From: CAZPEV01 sp964585635
GTDB taxonomy: Bacteria; Zixibacteria; MSB-5A5; GN15; JAAZOE01
Assembly (NCBI GenBank): GCA_964585635.1
Contig: CAZPEV010000078.1
Location: forward strand, 1-14,197
Reading direction: 5' to 3'
DNA length: 14,197 nt
The translations under genes and the position numbers were made by a program. How positions within the stretch are numbered: position 1 is the first letter of the stretch; each line of letters starts with the position of its first letter. Positions 1 through 7,690 of the stretch are shown here, piece by piece. The notes under the pieces were generated by a model, which saw nothing but the letters and a program-made list of their open reading frames with translations, searched no databases and was not told the DNA's origin.

Positions 1-551
1 ACCACCTTTTCAATCCCTGCTCACCGTACGCCCAATCGAAAGCGGCGGCCGAGTACTTGGCCCGGATGTACACCGATCAGTATCAGGTGCCGGTGATCGT
101 CGCCCGTTGTTTCAACCATACCGGCCCGCGCCAAAATCCCGAATTCGTCATCCCGGCCTTCTGCCGCAAGATCGTGGCGGCCGAGCGGTCGCGGGGGAAA
201 AAAGGGGTCACGGTCGGCAACCTATCCGCGCGGCGCGACCTGTCCGACGTCCGCGACATCGTCCGCGGGTACCGTCTGCTGGCGGCCAAAGGACAGATTG
301 GCCAGACGTACCATTTATGCTCCGGGAAAGCCTATTCCATCCGGGATCTGTTAAACAAGCTGATCGCTTTCTCCGATATACCGATACACGTGCAGCCGGA
401 TAAGCGGCTGGCGCGCCAGGTGGATATTCCGGTGCTGCAGGGAAGCTTCGCCGTCACCCGCAAAGCAGTCGGCTGTAGACCGCTTTTTGCTATCGAGACG
501 AATCTCAAAGATACGCTCGATTATTGTCGTAACATAACTGACGTGAGGTGA
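1..551 (+). CDS. rmd: GDP-4-dehydro-6-deoxy-D-mannose reductase-like SDR, C-terminal part (5' end outside window)
   Basis: The reading frame is open from the window edge (first full codon at position 3) to the TGA at 549-551, so only about the last 182 residues are visible and the Rossmann glycine motif is missing. The visible part begins just before a YxxxK catalytic motif (SPYAQSK), the signature of extended short-chain dehydrogenases. It continues with RCFNHTGPRQ and VGNLSARRDLSDVRD, then YHLCSGKAYSIRDLL and IPVLQGS. This order is typical of GDP-6-deoxy-4-keto-mannose reductase and of the related GDP-mannose 4,6-dehydratase. The family makes GDP-6-deoxyhexoses such as GDP-rhamnose for surface glycans. 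The stop is a few bases before the next start, so the two genes are probably one operon. The family is clear; reductase rather than epimerase or dehydratase is a judgement from the C-terminal motifs. Confidence 0.8.
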   Translation, partial: HLFNPCSPYAQSKAAAEYLARMYTDQYQVPVIVARCFNHTGPRQNPEFVIPAFCRKIVAAERSRGKKGVTVGNLSARRDLSDVRDIVRGYRLLAAKGQIGQTYHLCSGKAYSIRDLLNKLIAFSDIPIHVQPDKRLARQVDIPVLQGSFAVTRKAVGCRPLFAIETNLKDTLDYCRNITDVR

Positions 552-559
552 AACAAGTC

Positions 560-1867
560 ATGGAAAAGAAATTGATCGACCGCATCAAAGATAAAAGCGC
601 CACGATCGGCGTGATCGGCCTGGGGTATGTCGGCCTGCCGCTGGCGGTGGAATTCGCCAAGGCGGGATTTCATGTCACCGGGTTCGACATCCTGGCCGAC
701 AAGGTCAAGATGATCAACGCCGGCAAGTCGTATATCGATGATATCAGCGACGACCATCTGGCGCCGATCGTGAAATCGGGCTATCTCAAAGCCACGACCG
801 ATGACGCCCTACTGGCCAGGATGGATTGCGTCTCGATCTGCGTCCCGACACCCCTGTCCAAGACCAAAGATCCCGATATCAGCTTCATCCTGGCGTCGCT
901 GGACTGGGTCCGCAAGCATCTGCACCGCGACATGCTTATCGTGCTGGAATCGACCACCTACCCCGGCACGACGGTCGAGGTGATTCTGCCGAAGCTGGAG
1001 GAGAGCGGCCTCAAGGTTGGGCGGGACTTCTATCTCGCTTTTTCGCCGGAACGGGTCGACCCCGGAAACCCCGTCTACACCACCATGAACACGCCGCGCG
1101 TGGTCGGCGGGACGACCAAGAAATGCACCGAGGTCGCCAAGGTGTACTACGAGCAGGTGATCCCCAATATTTATCCGGTGTCGTCGACCCAGGCGGCCGA
1201 GATGGTCAAGCTTTTGGAGAATACCTTCCGCTCGGTCAATATCGGGCTGGTCAACGAGATGGCGGTAATGTGTGATCGGCTGGGGCTGGACGTCTGGGAG
1301 ATCATCGACGCCGCCGCCACCAAGCCGTTCGGCTTCATGCGCTTTTATCCCGGCCCCGGCCTGGGGGGACACTGCATTCCGATCGATCCGCATTATCTGT
1401 CGTGGAAGCTGAAATCGCTGAACTATTACGCCCGTTTCATCGAGCTGGCCGGCGACATCAACTCGCACATGCCGGAATGGGTGGTGGAGCGGATCACCTC
1501 GCTGATGAACAAGCAGGGGAAGGCGGTCAAGGGAGCCAAGGTCGTGGTGCTGGGGATCGCCTACAAGCGGGACATCCAGGACGTGCGCGAGTCGCCAGCG
1601 CTGGATGTCATCCGTCTGTTGGAGAATCTGGGGGCCAAGCTGAAATACCATGATCCCTACGTGCCGCAGATCAAGTGGCATGACGGCCTCTTGAAATCGA
1701 CCAAGCTGACGACGGCGCTTCTGAGTGAGGCGGATTTGGTGGTGATCGTCACCGACCACACCGATTTCGACTACCAGTGGATCGTGGACAATGCGAAGCT
1801 GGTCTTCGACACCCGCAATGCGACCTCAAAGGTGACAAAGAACCGCGGCAAGATCACCTGCCTCTAG
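560..1867 (+). CDS. wbpA: UDP-N-acetyl-D-glucosamine 6-dehydrogenase (WbpA-type nucleotide-sugar dehydrogenase)
   Basis: This 435-residue protein has the normal length for the UDP-glucose/UDP-ManNAc dehydrogenase family. The N-terminal Rossmann motif GLGYVGLP lies at about residues 20-27. The central helical region has the family lysine and asparagine in VKLLENTFRSVNI (about 216-228). The catalytic cysteine is C272 in GPGLGGHCIPIDPHYLSWK, and this sequence matches WbpA (UDP-GlcNAc to UDP-GlcNAcA, NAD-dependent) better than UDP-glucose dehydrogenase. A C-terminal NAD/UDP-binding domain with VLGIAYKRDIQDVRESP follows. The ATG at 560 was chosen because GAGGTG sits 9 nt upstream; a GTG at 548 in the same frame would overlap the upstream stop. 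The upstream Rmd-like gene supports a capsule or O-antigen sugar operon. Substrate specificity (GlcNAc, ManNAc or GalNAc form) is inferred. Confidence 0.88.
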   Translation: MEKKLIDRIKDKSATIGVIGLGYVGLPLAVEFAKAGFHVTGFDILADKVKMINAGKSYIDDISDDHLAPIVKSGYLKATTDDALLARMDCVSICVPTPLSKTKDPDISFILASLDWVRKHLHRDMLIVLESTTYPGTTVEVILPKLEESGLKVGRDFYLAFSPERVDPGNPVYTTMNTPRVVGGTTKKCTEVAKVYYEQVIPNIYPVSSTQAAEMVKLLENTFRSVNIGLVNEMAVMCDRLGLDVWEIIDAAATKPFGFMRFYPGPGLGGHCIPIDPHYLSWKLKSLNYYARFIELAGDINSHMPEWVVERITSLMNKQGKAVKGAKVVVLGIAYKRDIQDVRESPALDVIRLLENLGAKLKYHDPYVPQIKWHDGLLKSTKLTTALLSEADLVVIVTDHTDFDYQWIVDNAKLVFDTRNATSKVTKNRGKITCL

Positions 1868-1891
1868 ATTTGGATATTATGCAATCTATTT

Positions 1892-1924
1892 AACCGCCCG
1901 GCCGGGTCACCGACCGGGCGGTTT
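1892..1924. terminator. Hairpin terminator between convergent genes
   Basis: AACCGCCCGG (1892-1901) is perfectly complementary to CCGGGCGGTT (1914-1923), a 10-bp GC-rich stem with a 12-nt loop. It sits 24 nt after the dehydrogenase stop and before the stop of the opposing glycosyltransferase gene. T residues follow on the plus side (TTT at 1922-1924) and an A/T-rich stretch flanks the other arm, so it may end transcription from both sides. Confidence 0.75.
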
Positions 1925-1959
1925 GCATCTCGACGCATCATTGAGCGCGCAAGAATGTA

Positions 1960-3345
1960 TCACGCATTGCCTGCCGGTGGCTCGGTCGAACGAACCGGCA
2001 TCAATCGCGGATGGATGATATGCGCCAGTTTTATGATCGATGATCCCAGCCAGACCAATGTCACTGCGATCAAAACCACGGCCGCGATCTGGCCGGGGAA
2101 AAAGTAGCGCGATCCGGCCCAGCGGAAACAGCCGATCATCGAGGCGAAGTAGAAATAGATTCCCCCCAAAATTATCCCCGTGCGAAACTGCCGCCGCCAA
2201 AGCAGAATCACCAGCCCCGCCATCGACAGAATGAAGTTGAGGTAGTTTTCCCTCGTGGCTTTGATCAGGCGCTCGATCGGAATGGTAAAGCCATCCTGCC
2301 GCGGTATCAAAATGCGGTGGAAGTAATTGATCTCGTTCAGATTTTCCCAGACGACCGACAAGTAGGTGGCGTACACCTTCCACCCCAGCGAATCGATCCC
2401 TTGGCGGGCTTTTTGGCTATAGAGTCTGAACAACTCTCCCAGGGGGACCTCGGTCTTGCCCGTGGCTTTTTGGTACTCCTGCACCCATTGCCCCAAGACC
2501 TCATTTGACCCCTTGCCGGTCAACCGTTCCATGGTAATCGCCACCAGATTGGCCGGGCCGTTGGCGCTGGTGATCGCCAGCGTGGCGACGCCGTGCACCC
2601 GGTAGTTGCGCGCCATCCAGGTCCCCATCATGACGAAGATAATCAGGACGGCCGCGCCGACCTTGATGATCAGCTCCCGCCGGCGAAATCGGTGCGTCAT
2701 CGACGTATCATCGCGCCGCCAGGCAAACAGGGCGGCCAGGACGATCATCATCAGAAACCAGAACTGGCCGACCGAACGGGTCAAGACCGCCGCCCCGGTC
2801 ATAAGTCCCGTCAGCACAAACATGACCCAGGAACCGCTGTCGAGCGCCTTCAGATAAACGAGCAGCGCCGACAGAAACAGGAAGAAGAAAAAGGTGTCGG
2901 ACAAAGTGCAGCAACTGAGCAGGATCGAAGTATACGACAGGGCTAAAAGCCCCCCGGCAACCATGGCGACGGCATAGGATCGGATGAGGCGCATCGCCAA
3001 CGAATAGATCAGCAGGCAGGACAGGGACGAAAGGATGATATTGATGATGATGATCATGACCGGGCGCGCGCCCACCAGCCAGGCGTTGAGGGCCATAAAA
3101 TATCCATACCCCGGTCCGAAATAGAAGAAGCCGTTTTCGACGTCGGCCGCCTTCCCGGCGACGATCGCCTGGCCCATCTTGTAGTAGAGGTTGCAGTCGA
3201 AACACTTGTCGAAAACCCCGGCGGTGCCGACCTGATTATTGCTGGCCGCCAGCATCATCAGCCGCAACGACAAGGCTATGAGAAAGAGAATGATCAAATC
3301 TCCCCGGCGGAGCGGCGCCGGCAGCTTTATCGGCCAGTCAGGCAT
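1960..3345 (-). CDS. GT-C membrane glycosyltransferase, GT39/PMT_2-like
   Basis: This 461-residue protein has about ten hydrophobic segments (roughly 16-34, 95-116, 122-142, 150-166, 172-188, 194-209, 226-243, 370-383, 388-405 and 416-434). A large non-membrane loop lies at about 245-365. The first loop has an acidic residue followed by tyrosines (D50-CNLYY) and then GPGYGYFMALNAWL. A GSRYFFPGQ motif (411-419) precedes the last membrane segment. This arrangement is typical of ArnT/PMT-like enzymes, which move a sugar from a polyprenyl-phosphate donor to an acceptor on the periplasmic face. The ATG at 3345 has AAGGA 8 nt upstream, and a promoter-like pair lies further upstream. The gene converges on the nucleotide-sugar operon, which fits glycan assembly. 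Donor and acceptor cannot be told from sequence. Confidence 0.75.
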   Translation of the reverse strand: MPDWPIKLPAPLRRGDLIILFLIALSLRLMMLAASNNQVGTAGVFDKCFDCNLYYKMGQAIVAGKAADVENGFFYFGPGYGYFMALNAWLVGARPVMIIIINIILSSLSCLLIYSLAMRLIRSYAVAMVAGGLLALSYTSILLSCCTLSDTFFFFLFLSALLVYLKALDSGSWVMFVLTGLMTGAAVLTRSVGQFWFLMMIVLAALFAWRRDDTSMTHRFRRRELIIKVGAAVLIIFVMMGTWMARNYRVHGVATLAITSANGPANLVAITMERLTGKGSNEVLGQWVQEYQKATGKTEVPLGELFRLYSQKARQGIDSLGWKVYATYLSVVWENLNEINYFHRILIPRQDGFTIPIERLIKATRENYLNFILSMAGLVILLWRRQFRTGIILGGIYFYFASMIGCFRWAGSRYFFPGQIAAVVLIAVTLVWLGSSIIKLAHIIHPRLMPVRSTEPPAGNA

Positions 3346-3416
3346 CGGATGGTCCTTCTGTCATAGGCGCAGGCGGCGCGGGTGCGTTGTCCCTGCTTGC
3401 GTGTGATAGTGATTCC

Positions 3417-3445
3417 AATATTCCGGTCACGGCCCACTTAGTCAA
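3417..3445 (-). promoter_or_regulatory. Sigma70-like promoter for the GT-C glycosyltransferase gene
   Basis: Read on the minus strand, TTGACT (3445-3440) and AATATT (3422-3417) are separated by exactly 17 nt. A start about 7 nt past the second box would give a leader of roughly 65 nt before the ATG at 3345. The second box is not the best consensus, so confidence is moderate. Confidence 0.5.
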
Positions 3446-3546
3446 GGGCTAATTGGGGGACAAGGCCGCCGCCCGTGGCGGACTCCAACCGTTCCGTCCG
3501 TCTCTTATTGGAAGGGAAACCGTCCGAGCCGGCATATAAAAACGTC

Positions 3547-3575
3547 TTGACCGGCGTCGGCGATGGCCATATATT
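3547..3575 (+). promoter_or_regulatory. Sigma70-like promoter for the phosphatidyltransferase-kinase genes
   Basis: TTGACC (3547-3552) and TATATT (3570-3575) are separated by 17 nt. The predicted transcript start near 3582 gives a leader of about 38 nt ahead of the TTG start at 3620. It is divergent to the minus-strand promoter about 100 nt away, so the two transcription units share one intergenic region. The rest of 3346-3619 shows no gene. Confidence 0.6.
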
Positions 3576-3619
3576 TCACCGCCTGAATAATGATGGATGA
3601 ATTATTGATAGGATAGCGT

Positions 3620-4213
3620 TTGCATCATAGTCGCCGACAATTGTACGAGGAAACCTCCACACATCTGGGCGTCTACTGTCGGAAAATCGGTTTGACCCCG
3701 AATTTTCTGACCGGACTCTCGTTGGCGTGCGCCATCGCCTCGGGAATCCTCTTTTGGCGGGGGCAATTGCTCTGGGGTGTGATCGGGATGGGATTTACAT
3801 CCCTGACCGATATGCTTGACGGCGCCACCGCCCGGGCCGGCAATATGGGCACCACCTTCGGCGGCATCCTCGACCACGTGTCCGACCGGTATGGCGAGTT
3901 TTTTATCCTGCTGGGACTGGGGATGTCGGGCCACAGCCACCCCGGGTCGGCGATTTTTGCCCTCTTCGGGATGTTGATCGCGTCGTATACCCGCGCCGCG
4001 GCCGAATCGATCGGCAACCTGCCCTCCTGCGCCGTTGGCTTCATGGGCAGGCTGGAGAAGTTCACGCTGATTATCGTCGGGGCGGGTCTCGAATTTTTCT
4101 ACCCCGGTCGGTACATTCTTGATTATGCCCTGATCGTCGTCGGTGCGGCCTCGATTATCACCTCCGTTCAACGTCTCGTCTTCGCCCACAAGGAACTGAA
4201 ACGCCGGCAATAG
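3620..4213 (+). CDS. CDP-alcohol phosphatidyltransferase family protein
   Basis: This integral membrane enzyme of 197 residues contains the full family signature: D64-x2-D67-G68-x2-A71-R72-x8-G81-x3-D85-x3-D89 (within DMLDGATARAG and GGILDHVSDR). Those aspartates bind the metal ions and the CDP-lipid. The family exchanges CMP of a CDP-lipid for an alcohol or a phosphorylated alcohol, as in phosphatidylglycerophosphate and inositol-phosphate lipid synthases. A LGLTPN-like segment (GLTPNFLTGLSL, about 24-35) precedes the first membrane helix, as in archaetidylinositol-phosphate-type members. The start is a TTG: an in-frame stop lies at 3614-3616, AGGA is 6 nt upstream, and no early ATG exists. 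A later TTG at 3641 is the alternative. The sugar-kinase gene starts 1 nt after the stop, so the two are almost certainly co-translated. The head group is unknown. Confidence 0.85.
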   Translation: MHHSRRQLYEETSTHLGVYCRKIGLTPNFLTGLSLACAIASGILFWRGQLLWGVIGMGFTSLTDMLDGATARAGNMGTTFGGILDHVSDRYGEFFILLGLGMSGHSHPGSAIFALFGMLIASYTRAAAESIGNLPSCAVGFMGRLEKFTLIIVGAGLEFFYPGRYILDYALIVVGAASIITSVQRLVFAHKELKRRQ

Positions 4214-4214
4214 T

Positions 4215-5144
4215 ATGATTCTGGCTTTGGGAAACCCGGTCTACGACTATATCGAAACCCGGCAGATCAAGACGGACGGGCGGGTGCTGTCGGGCTGCTC
4301 CACCAACGCCGCGCTGGCGTTGACCAGGCTGGGCCGTCGGGTAACTCTGGTCGGATCGATCGGGAACGATTTCGCCGCGGCCTTTGCCGCCGATATGGAT
4401 AGGTACGGGATCATCGCCTCGCCGCGGCCGTCGCATGCCACGGGCGGTTTCTCGCTGATCTACTATGATGATTTCGGCAACCGCCATCTTGATCTTCTCG
4501 GTCGGGCCGATGCCATTGATGAGGTTGGTGACACTCTGCTGGGAGAGGCCGAGGCGGTGCTGGTCGGGCCGATTCTCAAAGAGATTTCGTTCGAGTTGAT
4601 CCGCGATATCCGGCGGCGATTCGCCGGCCTGCTGTTTTGCGATCCCCAGGGACTGTTGCGCGGCGCCGGGGAAAACGGCCGCATCTACCATGAAAAACCG
4701 GATGGCATCGAAGAGATCCTGGCGCTGTTCGACATCGTCAAACCCAACGAGCTCGAGGCCCGGGTCTTGACCGGTATCGATTGCCGCTGCGATCCGTTTG
4801 CCGCCGCCCGGATGATCCAGGGCTGGGGGCCGAAGCTGGTGATCGTCACCTTGGCCGAACTCGGCTCGATCATATACGACGGCCGCGAGTTTATCGAGAT
4901 TCCGCCGTACGAGGTTGACTTGGTCGACGCCACCGGCGCCGGCGATACCTATATGGCCGGTTTTACCCATGCCTTCGTAAACGGCGAACCGCTGCGCAGT
5001 TGCGGGACATTCGCCTCCTGCGTCAGTTCCATCATGATCGAGCAGGTCGGGCCCGGTTTTGCGCTGACCGAGGCGGCCGTGCGGGCGCGGCAGGAAACGC
5101 TGCTGGCGAAAAATGATTTCAAGGTTCAGGTGCCGGCGCCGTAG
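4215..5144 (+). CDS. PfkB/ribokinase-family carbohydrate kinase
   Basis: The protein is 309 residues, the usual family length. The N-terminal GGN-like region is the divergent GCSTNAALALTRLG (27-40), followed by VGSIGNDF. The second PfkB signature, VDATGAGDTYMAGF (237-250), contains the anion-hole glycines and the catalytic base D244. KPNELEAR (176-183) is the usual nucleotide-side motif. Such kinases phosphorylate sugars, nucleosides or inositol using ATP in the cytoplasm. The ATG lies 1 nt after the stop of the CDP-alcohol phosphatidyltransferase gene, so translational coupling is likely. It is therefore inferred that the product may be the phosphorylated head group, or its precursor, used by that transferase. 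The substrate cannot be read from the sequence. Confidence 0.85.
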   Translation: MILALGNPVYDYIETRQIKTDGRVLSGCSTNAALALTRLGRRVTLVGSIGNDFAAAFAADMDRYGIIASPRPSHATGGFSLIYYDDFGNRHLDLLGRADAIDEVGDTLLGEAEAVLVGPILKEISFELIRDIRRRFAGLLFCDPQGLLRGAGENGRIYHEKPDGIEEILALFDIVKPNELEARVLTGIDCRCDPFAAARMIQGWGPKLVIVTLAELGSIIYDGREFIEIPPYEVDLVDATGAGDTYMAGFTHAFVNGEPLRSCGTFASCVSSIMIEQVGPGFALTEAAVRARQETLLAKNDFKVQVPAP

Positions 5145-5158
5145 CATTATTGTCAAAC

Positions 5159-5174
5159 GGGCGCCACGGCGCCC
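5159..5174. repeat. Short GC hairpin after the kinase gene
   Basis: GGGCGC (5159-5164) and GCGCCC (5169-5174) form a perfect 6-bp stem with a CACG loop, 15 nt after the kinase stop. There is no T-tract, so it is not a classical terminator. It could slow or stabilise the transcript between the kinase and NYN genes. Confidence 0.4.
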
Positions 5175-5179
5175 CAACC

Positions 5180-5204
5180 ATGATAACCACGTTATCATAA
5201 GGAG
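5180..5204 (+). promoter_or_regulatory. Perfect palindrome abutting the ribosome-binding site of the NYN gene
   Basis: ATGATAAC (5180-5187), spacer CAC, and GTTATCAT (5191-5198) form a perfect 8-bp inverted repeat. The Shine-Dalgarno sequence AAGGAG starts at the next base (5199-5204), 9 nt before the ATG at 5214. It could be a DNA operator or an RNA hairpin controlling access to the ribosome-binding site. No -35/-10 pair was found just upstream, which slightly favours a role in the mRNA. Confidence 0.5.
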
Positions 5205-5213
5205 AATCATTCG

Positions 5214-5789
5214 ATGCGTGTCGCCGTACAAATCGATGGCGCTTATCTGGAGCGGATGCTGGCCGAGGAGCACAACTCTCCGGCGGTCGATTACGCCAAG
5301 CTGGTCAACAAGCTGGTGAATACCGTCAGCACCAACGCCGAGCATGACCTCTATCTGCTGCGCACCTATTATTACCACGCCCTCCCCTGGATCGGACGGA
5401 CGCCGACCGATCAGGAACTGGAGATGCACAAGAAGAAACAGGGCTTTTTCACCCGGCTGGAGCATCTTCCCCGATTCGACGTCTACCTGGGCCGCACCCA
5501 GCGAATTCTCAACGACGACGGCTCCTTTACCTTCCAGCAAAAGGGGGTCGACGTCATGCTGGCGGCCCACATGGTGGAGATGTCCGCCCGCGGGCAGATT
5601 CAGCATCTGATTCTGGTCGCCCCCGACGGCGATTATGTCCCCGCCGTGCGGATTGTCAAGGACCTGGGCGTGATCGTCTATTTGGCGCATGGTCAGCGGC
5701 CGCAGGCGTCGTCGGAGTTGATCAAATCGGTTGATGAGCGGATCGAGCTGAACGCTGACTTCCTGATCGACTGCATGCGCGCCGTGTAG
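5214..5789 (+). CDS. NYN/DUF88 (LabA-like) PIN-fold nuclease family protein
   Basis: This cytoplasmic protein of 191 residues belongs to the NYN family (PIN-like fold, predicted RNase). It has the N-terminal acidic strand VQIDGAYL with D8, then KGVDVMLAAHMVEMSA (110-125) with D113, then LVAPDGDYVPAVRIVKDLG (134-152) with D138 and D140. The usual family pattern has a second acidic residue in the 'LAxD' part of the middle motif; here it is H119. The familiar 'SGDGDF' is APDGDY. The start is secure: AAGGAG lies 9 nt upstream of the ATG. The gene follows the kinase by 69 nt and may be in the same transcript, but the palindrome before it suggests separate control. Metal-dependent RNA cleavage is the family expectation. 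The altered acid makes activity uncertain. Confidence 0.8.
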   Translation: MRVAVQIDGAYLERMLAEEHNSPAVDYAKLVNKLVNTVSTNAEHDLYLLRTYYYHALPWIGRTPTDQELEMHKKKQGFFTRLEHLPRFDVYLGRTQRILNDDGSFTFQQKGVDVMLAAHMVEMSARGQIQHLILVAPDGDYVPAVRIVKDLGVIVYLAHGQRPQASSELIKSVDERIELNADFLIDCMRAV

Positions 5790-5873
5790 CAGGACGTTTC
5801 GTTCCCGACTATAGCAGATTCGACAGTTGCCAGGCAGCCGGGTATACGATTGTCCGGTTGTCTTGCGGCGGGC

Positions 5874-5902
5874 TTGAATTCGCCGCGGAAAATGTGTATA
5901 CT
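5874..5902 (+). promoter_or_regulatory. Sigma70-like promoter for P5C dehydrogenase
   Basis: TTGAAT (5874-5879) and TATACT (5897-5902) are spaced by 17 nt. A transcript beginning near 5909 would have a leader of about 37 nt with GGAGG just before the ATG at 5946. No terminator-like hairpin was seen between the NYN stop (5789) and this promoter, so read-through from upstream is possible. Confidence 0.6.
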
Positions 5903-5945
5903 CCCGCCTTGAAGAAATGAGAAATAGAACGCACTGGAGGATTTA

Positions 5946-7571
5946 ATGGGCAACTATAGAATTCCGAAACCGGCCAACGAGCCGATCAAAAGCTACGCTC
6001 CCGGTACGCCGGAACGGGCGGCGCTCAAAAAAGCCCTGTCCGACCTGAAGTCGCGCCGGGTCGATATCCCGATGATTATCGGCGGCCGGAAGGTCACGAC
6101 TGACAAGGTGGTTAAAATCACCGCCCCGCACGATCACACGCTGGAACTGGGCCATTATTACCAGGGCGGCCCGAAAGAGGTCGAGCTGGCGGTGTCGTCG
6201 GCCTTGGCGGCCAGGGAGGCCTGGAACGACCTGCCCTGGGAGCAGCGTGCGGCCATCTTCCTTAAGGCGGCCGACCTGATCTCCGGCCCCTGGCGGGCGT
6301 ATATGAACGCCGCCGCCATGCTGGCGCACAGCAAGAACATTTTTCAAGCCGAAATCGATGCCGTCTGCGAGCTGGCCGACTTCTTTCGTTTCAACGCCTA
6401 TTACATGCAGCAGATTTACGACCTGCAGCCGGATTCGGCGCCTGCTATCTGGAACTATATGGATTATCGTCCGCTGGAGGGGTTCGTCTTCGCCGTGACG
6501 CCGTTCAACTTCGTCTCCATCGCCGGTAATCTGCCGACCGCGCCGGCCATGATGGGGAACGTCGCCGTCTGGAAGCCGGCCTCGAGTGTCATCTACACCG
6601 CCCATATGATCATGACCATCCTCAAGGAAGCCGGGTTGCCGGACGGTGTCGTCAACATGATCACCGCCCGTGGGGCCGACGTCGGTGACCTGATCATGAA
6701 AAATCCGCACCTGGCCGGGATTCATTTCACCGGTTCCACGGCGGTGTTCCAGAGCATGTGGAAGACGGTCGGAGAGAATATCGCCCGGTACAAGAGCTAT
6801 CCCCGGATCGTGGGGGAGACCGGCGGCAAGGATTTCGTCTTCGTGCATAACTCCGCCGTCCCGATCGAGGTGGCCACGGCGTTGACCCGCGGTGCCTTCG
6901 AGTACCAGGGGCAAAAATGCTCGGCGGCCTCGCGCGCCTATATTCCGGCCTCGCTGTGGGACGATGTCAAAAGCCTCCTGGTGAAGCAACTCGGCGAATT
7001 GAAGATGGGCACGCCCGAGGATTTCACCAACTTCATCAACGCCGTCATCGACAAGAACGCCTTTGCCGATATCACCGCCTATATCGACTACGCCAAGAAA
7101 TCGGCCGACTGCGAGATCATCGCGGGCGGCAGGTATGATGAATCCCAGGGATATTTTATCGAGCCGACGGTGGTGGTCACGACCGACCCGCACTTCAAAT
7201 TGATCGAGGAGGAAATCTTCGGCCCGGTGCTGACGATCTTCGTTTACCAGGACGGCGACTTCGAAAAGACGTTGCATCTGTGCAACAACACCTCCCCTTA
7301 TGCCCTGACCGGGGCGATCTTCGCCCGCGACCGGCAGGTGACGGCGCTGGCGTCGAAAATCTTGCGCAACGCCGCCGGCAATTTCTATATCAACGACAAG
7401 CCGACCGGGGCGGTGGTGGGACAGCAGCCGTTCGGCGGGGCGAGGGCGTCCGGCACCAACGACAAGGCCGGGTCGCTTCTGAACATGATCCGTTGGACCT
7501 CGCCGCGCACGATCAAGGAGACGCTGGTCTCTCCGACGGATTACCGCTACCCCTTCATGCAGGCGGATTGA
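5946..7571 (+). CDS. pruA: L-glutamate gamma-semialdehyde (1-pyrroline-5-carboxylate) dehydrogenase, long ALDH4-like form
   Basis: This enzyme oxidises glutamate semialdehyde/P5C to glutamate with NAD, the last step of proline (and ornithine/arginine) catabolism. It has 541 residues, the length of the mitochondrial ALDH4-like form rather than the bifunctional PutA. Visible motifs are the oxyanion asparagine N188 in TPFNFVSIAGNL, the general base E291 in VGETGGKD, and the nucleophile C325 in GQKCSAASR. IEEEIFGPVL follows, and PFGGARASGTNDKAG lies near the C-terminus. The ATG at 5946 has GGAGG upstream and its own promoter, and a strong terminator follows at 7609-7640, so it is probably monocistronic. 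No proline dehydrogenase gene is present in the window; the P5C source (proline or ornithine) is therefore unknown. Confidence 0.93.
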   Translation: MGNYRIPKPANEPIKSYAPGTPERAALKKALSDLKSRRVDIPMIIGGRKVTTDKVVKITAPHDHTLELGHYYQGGPKEVELAVSSALAAREAWNDLPWEQRAAIFLKAADLISGPWRAYMNAAAMLAHSKNIFQAEIDAVCELADFFRFNAYYMQQIYDLQPDSAPAIWNYMDYRPLEGFVFAVTPFNFVSIAGNLPTAPAMMGNVAVWKPASSVIYTAHMIMTILKEAGLPDGVVNMITARGADVGDLIMKNPHLAGIHFTGSTAVFQSMWKTVGENIARYKSYPRIVGETGGKDFVFVHNSAVPIEVATALTRGAFEYQGQKCSAASRAYIPASLWDDVKSLLVKQLGELKMGTPEDFTNFINAVIDKNAFADITAYIDYAKKSADCEIIAGGRYDESQGYFIEPTVVVTTDPHFKLIEEEIFGPVLTIFVYQDGDFEKTLHLCNNTSPYALTGAIFARDRQVTALASKILRNAAGNFYINDKPTGAVVGQQPFGGARASGTNDKAGSLLNMIRWTSPRTIKETLVSPTDYRYPFMQAD

Positions 7572-7608
7572 GCGAGGTGCGGCGAGTTTAATGATACGAA
7601 CATCTGTG

Positions 7609-7640
7609 GGCGGCGGATGTCCTCATCCGCTGCCTTTTTT
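7609..7640 (+). terminator. Rho-independent terminator of P5C dehydrogenase
   Basis: GGCGGCGGATG (7609-7619) pairs with CATCCGCTGCC (7624-7634) over 11 positions with one G-U pair and a TCCT loop, followed at once by six T (7635-7640). It is 38 nt after the stop codon. This is the clearest terminator in the window. Confidence 0.9.
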
Positions 7641-7690
7641 GTGCATCCGATTCTACTGTAAAAGCGCGGTGCGCTAAGCATAGATCCCCT

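Noticed and set aside
809..1759. Long minus-strand open frame opposite the nucleotide-sugar dehydrogenase
   Set aside because: It lies wholly antisense to a gene with full family motifs, and its His/Arg/Asp-rich translation has no domain pattern. Such frames are common in GC-rich coding DNA.
4158..5690. 510-residue minus-strand open frame opposite the kinase and NYN genes
   Set aside because: It crosses two well-supported plus-strand genes and has no ribosome-binding site. Its composition is typical of an antisense shadow.
5943..7277. 444-residue minus-strand open frame opposite P5C dehydrogenase
   Set aside because: It is antisense to a gene with all catalytic motifs; no recognisable domain and no start signals were seen.
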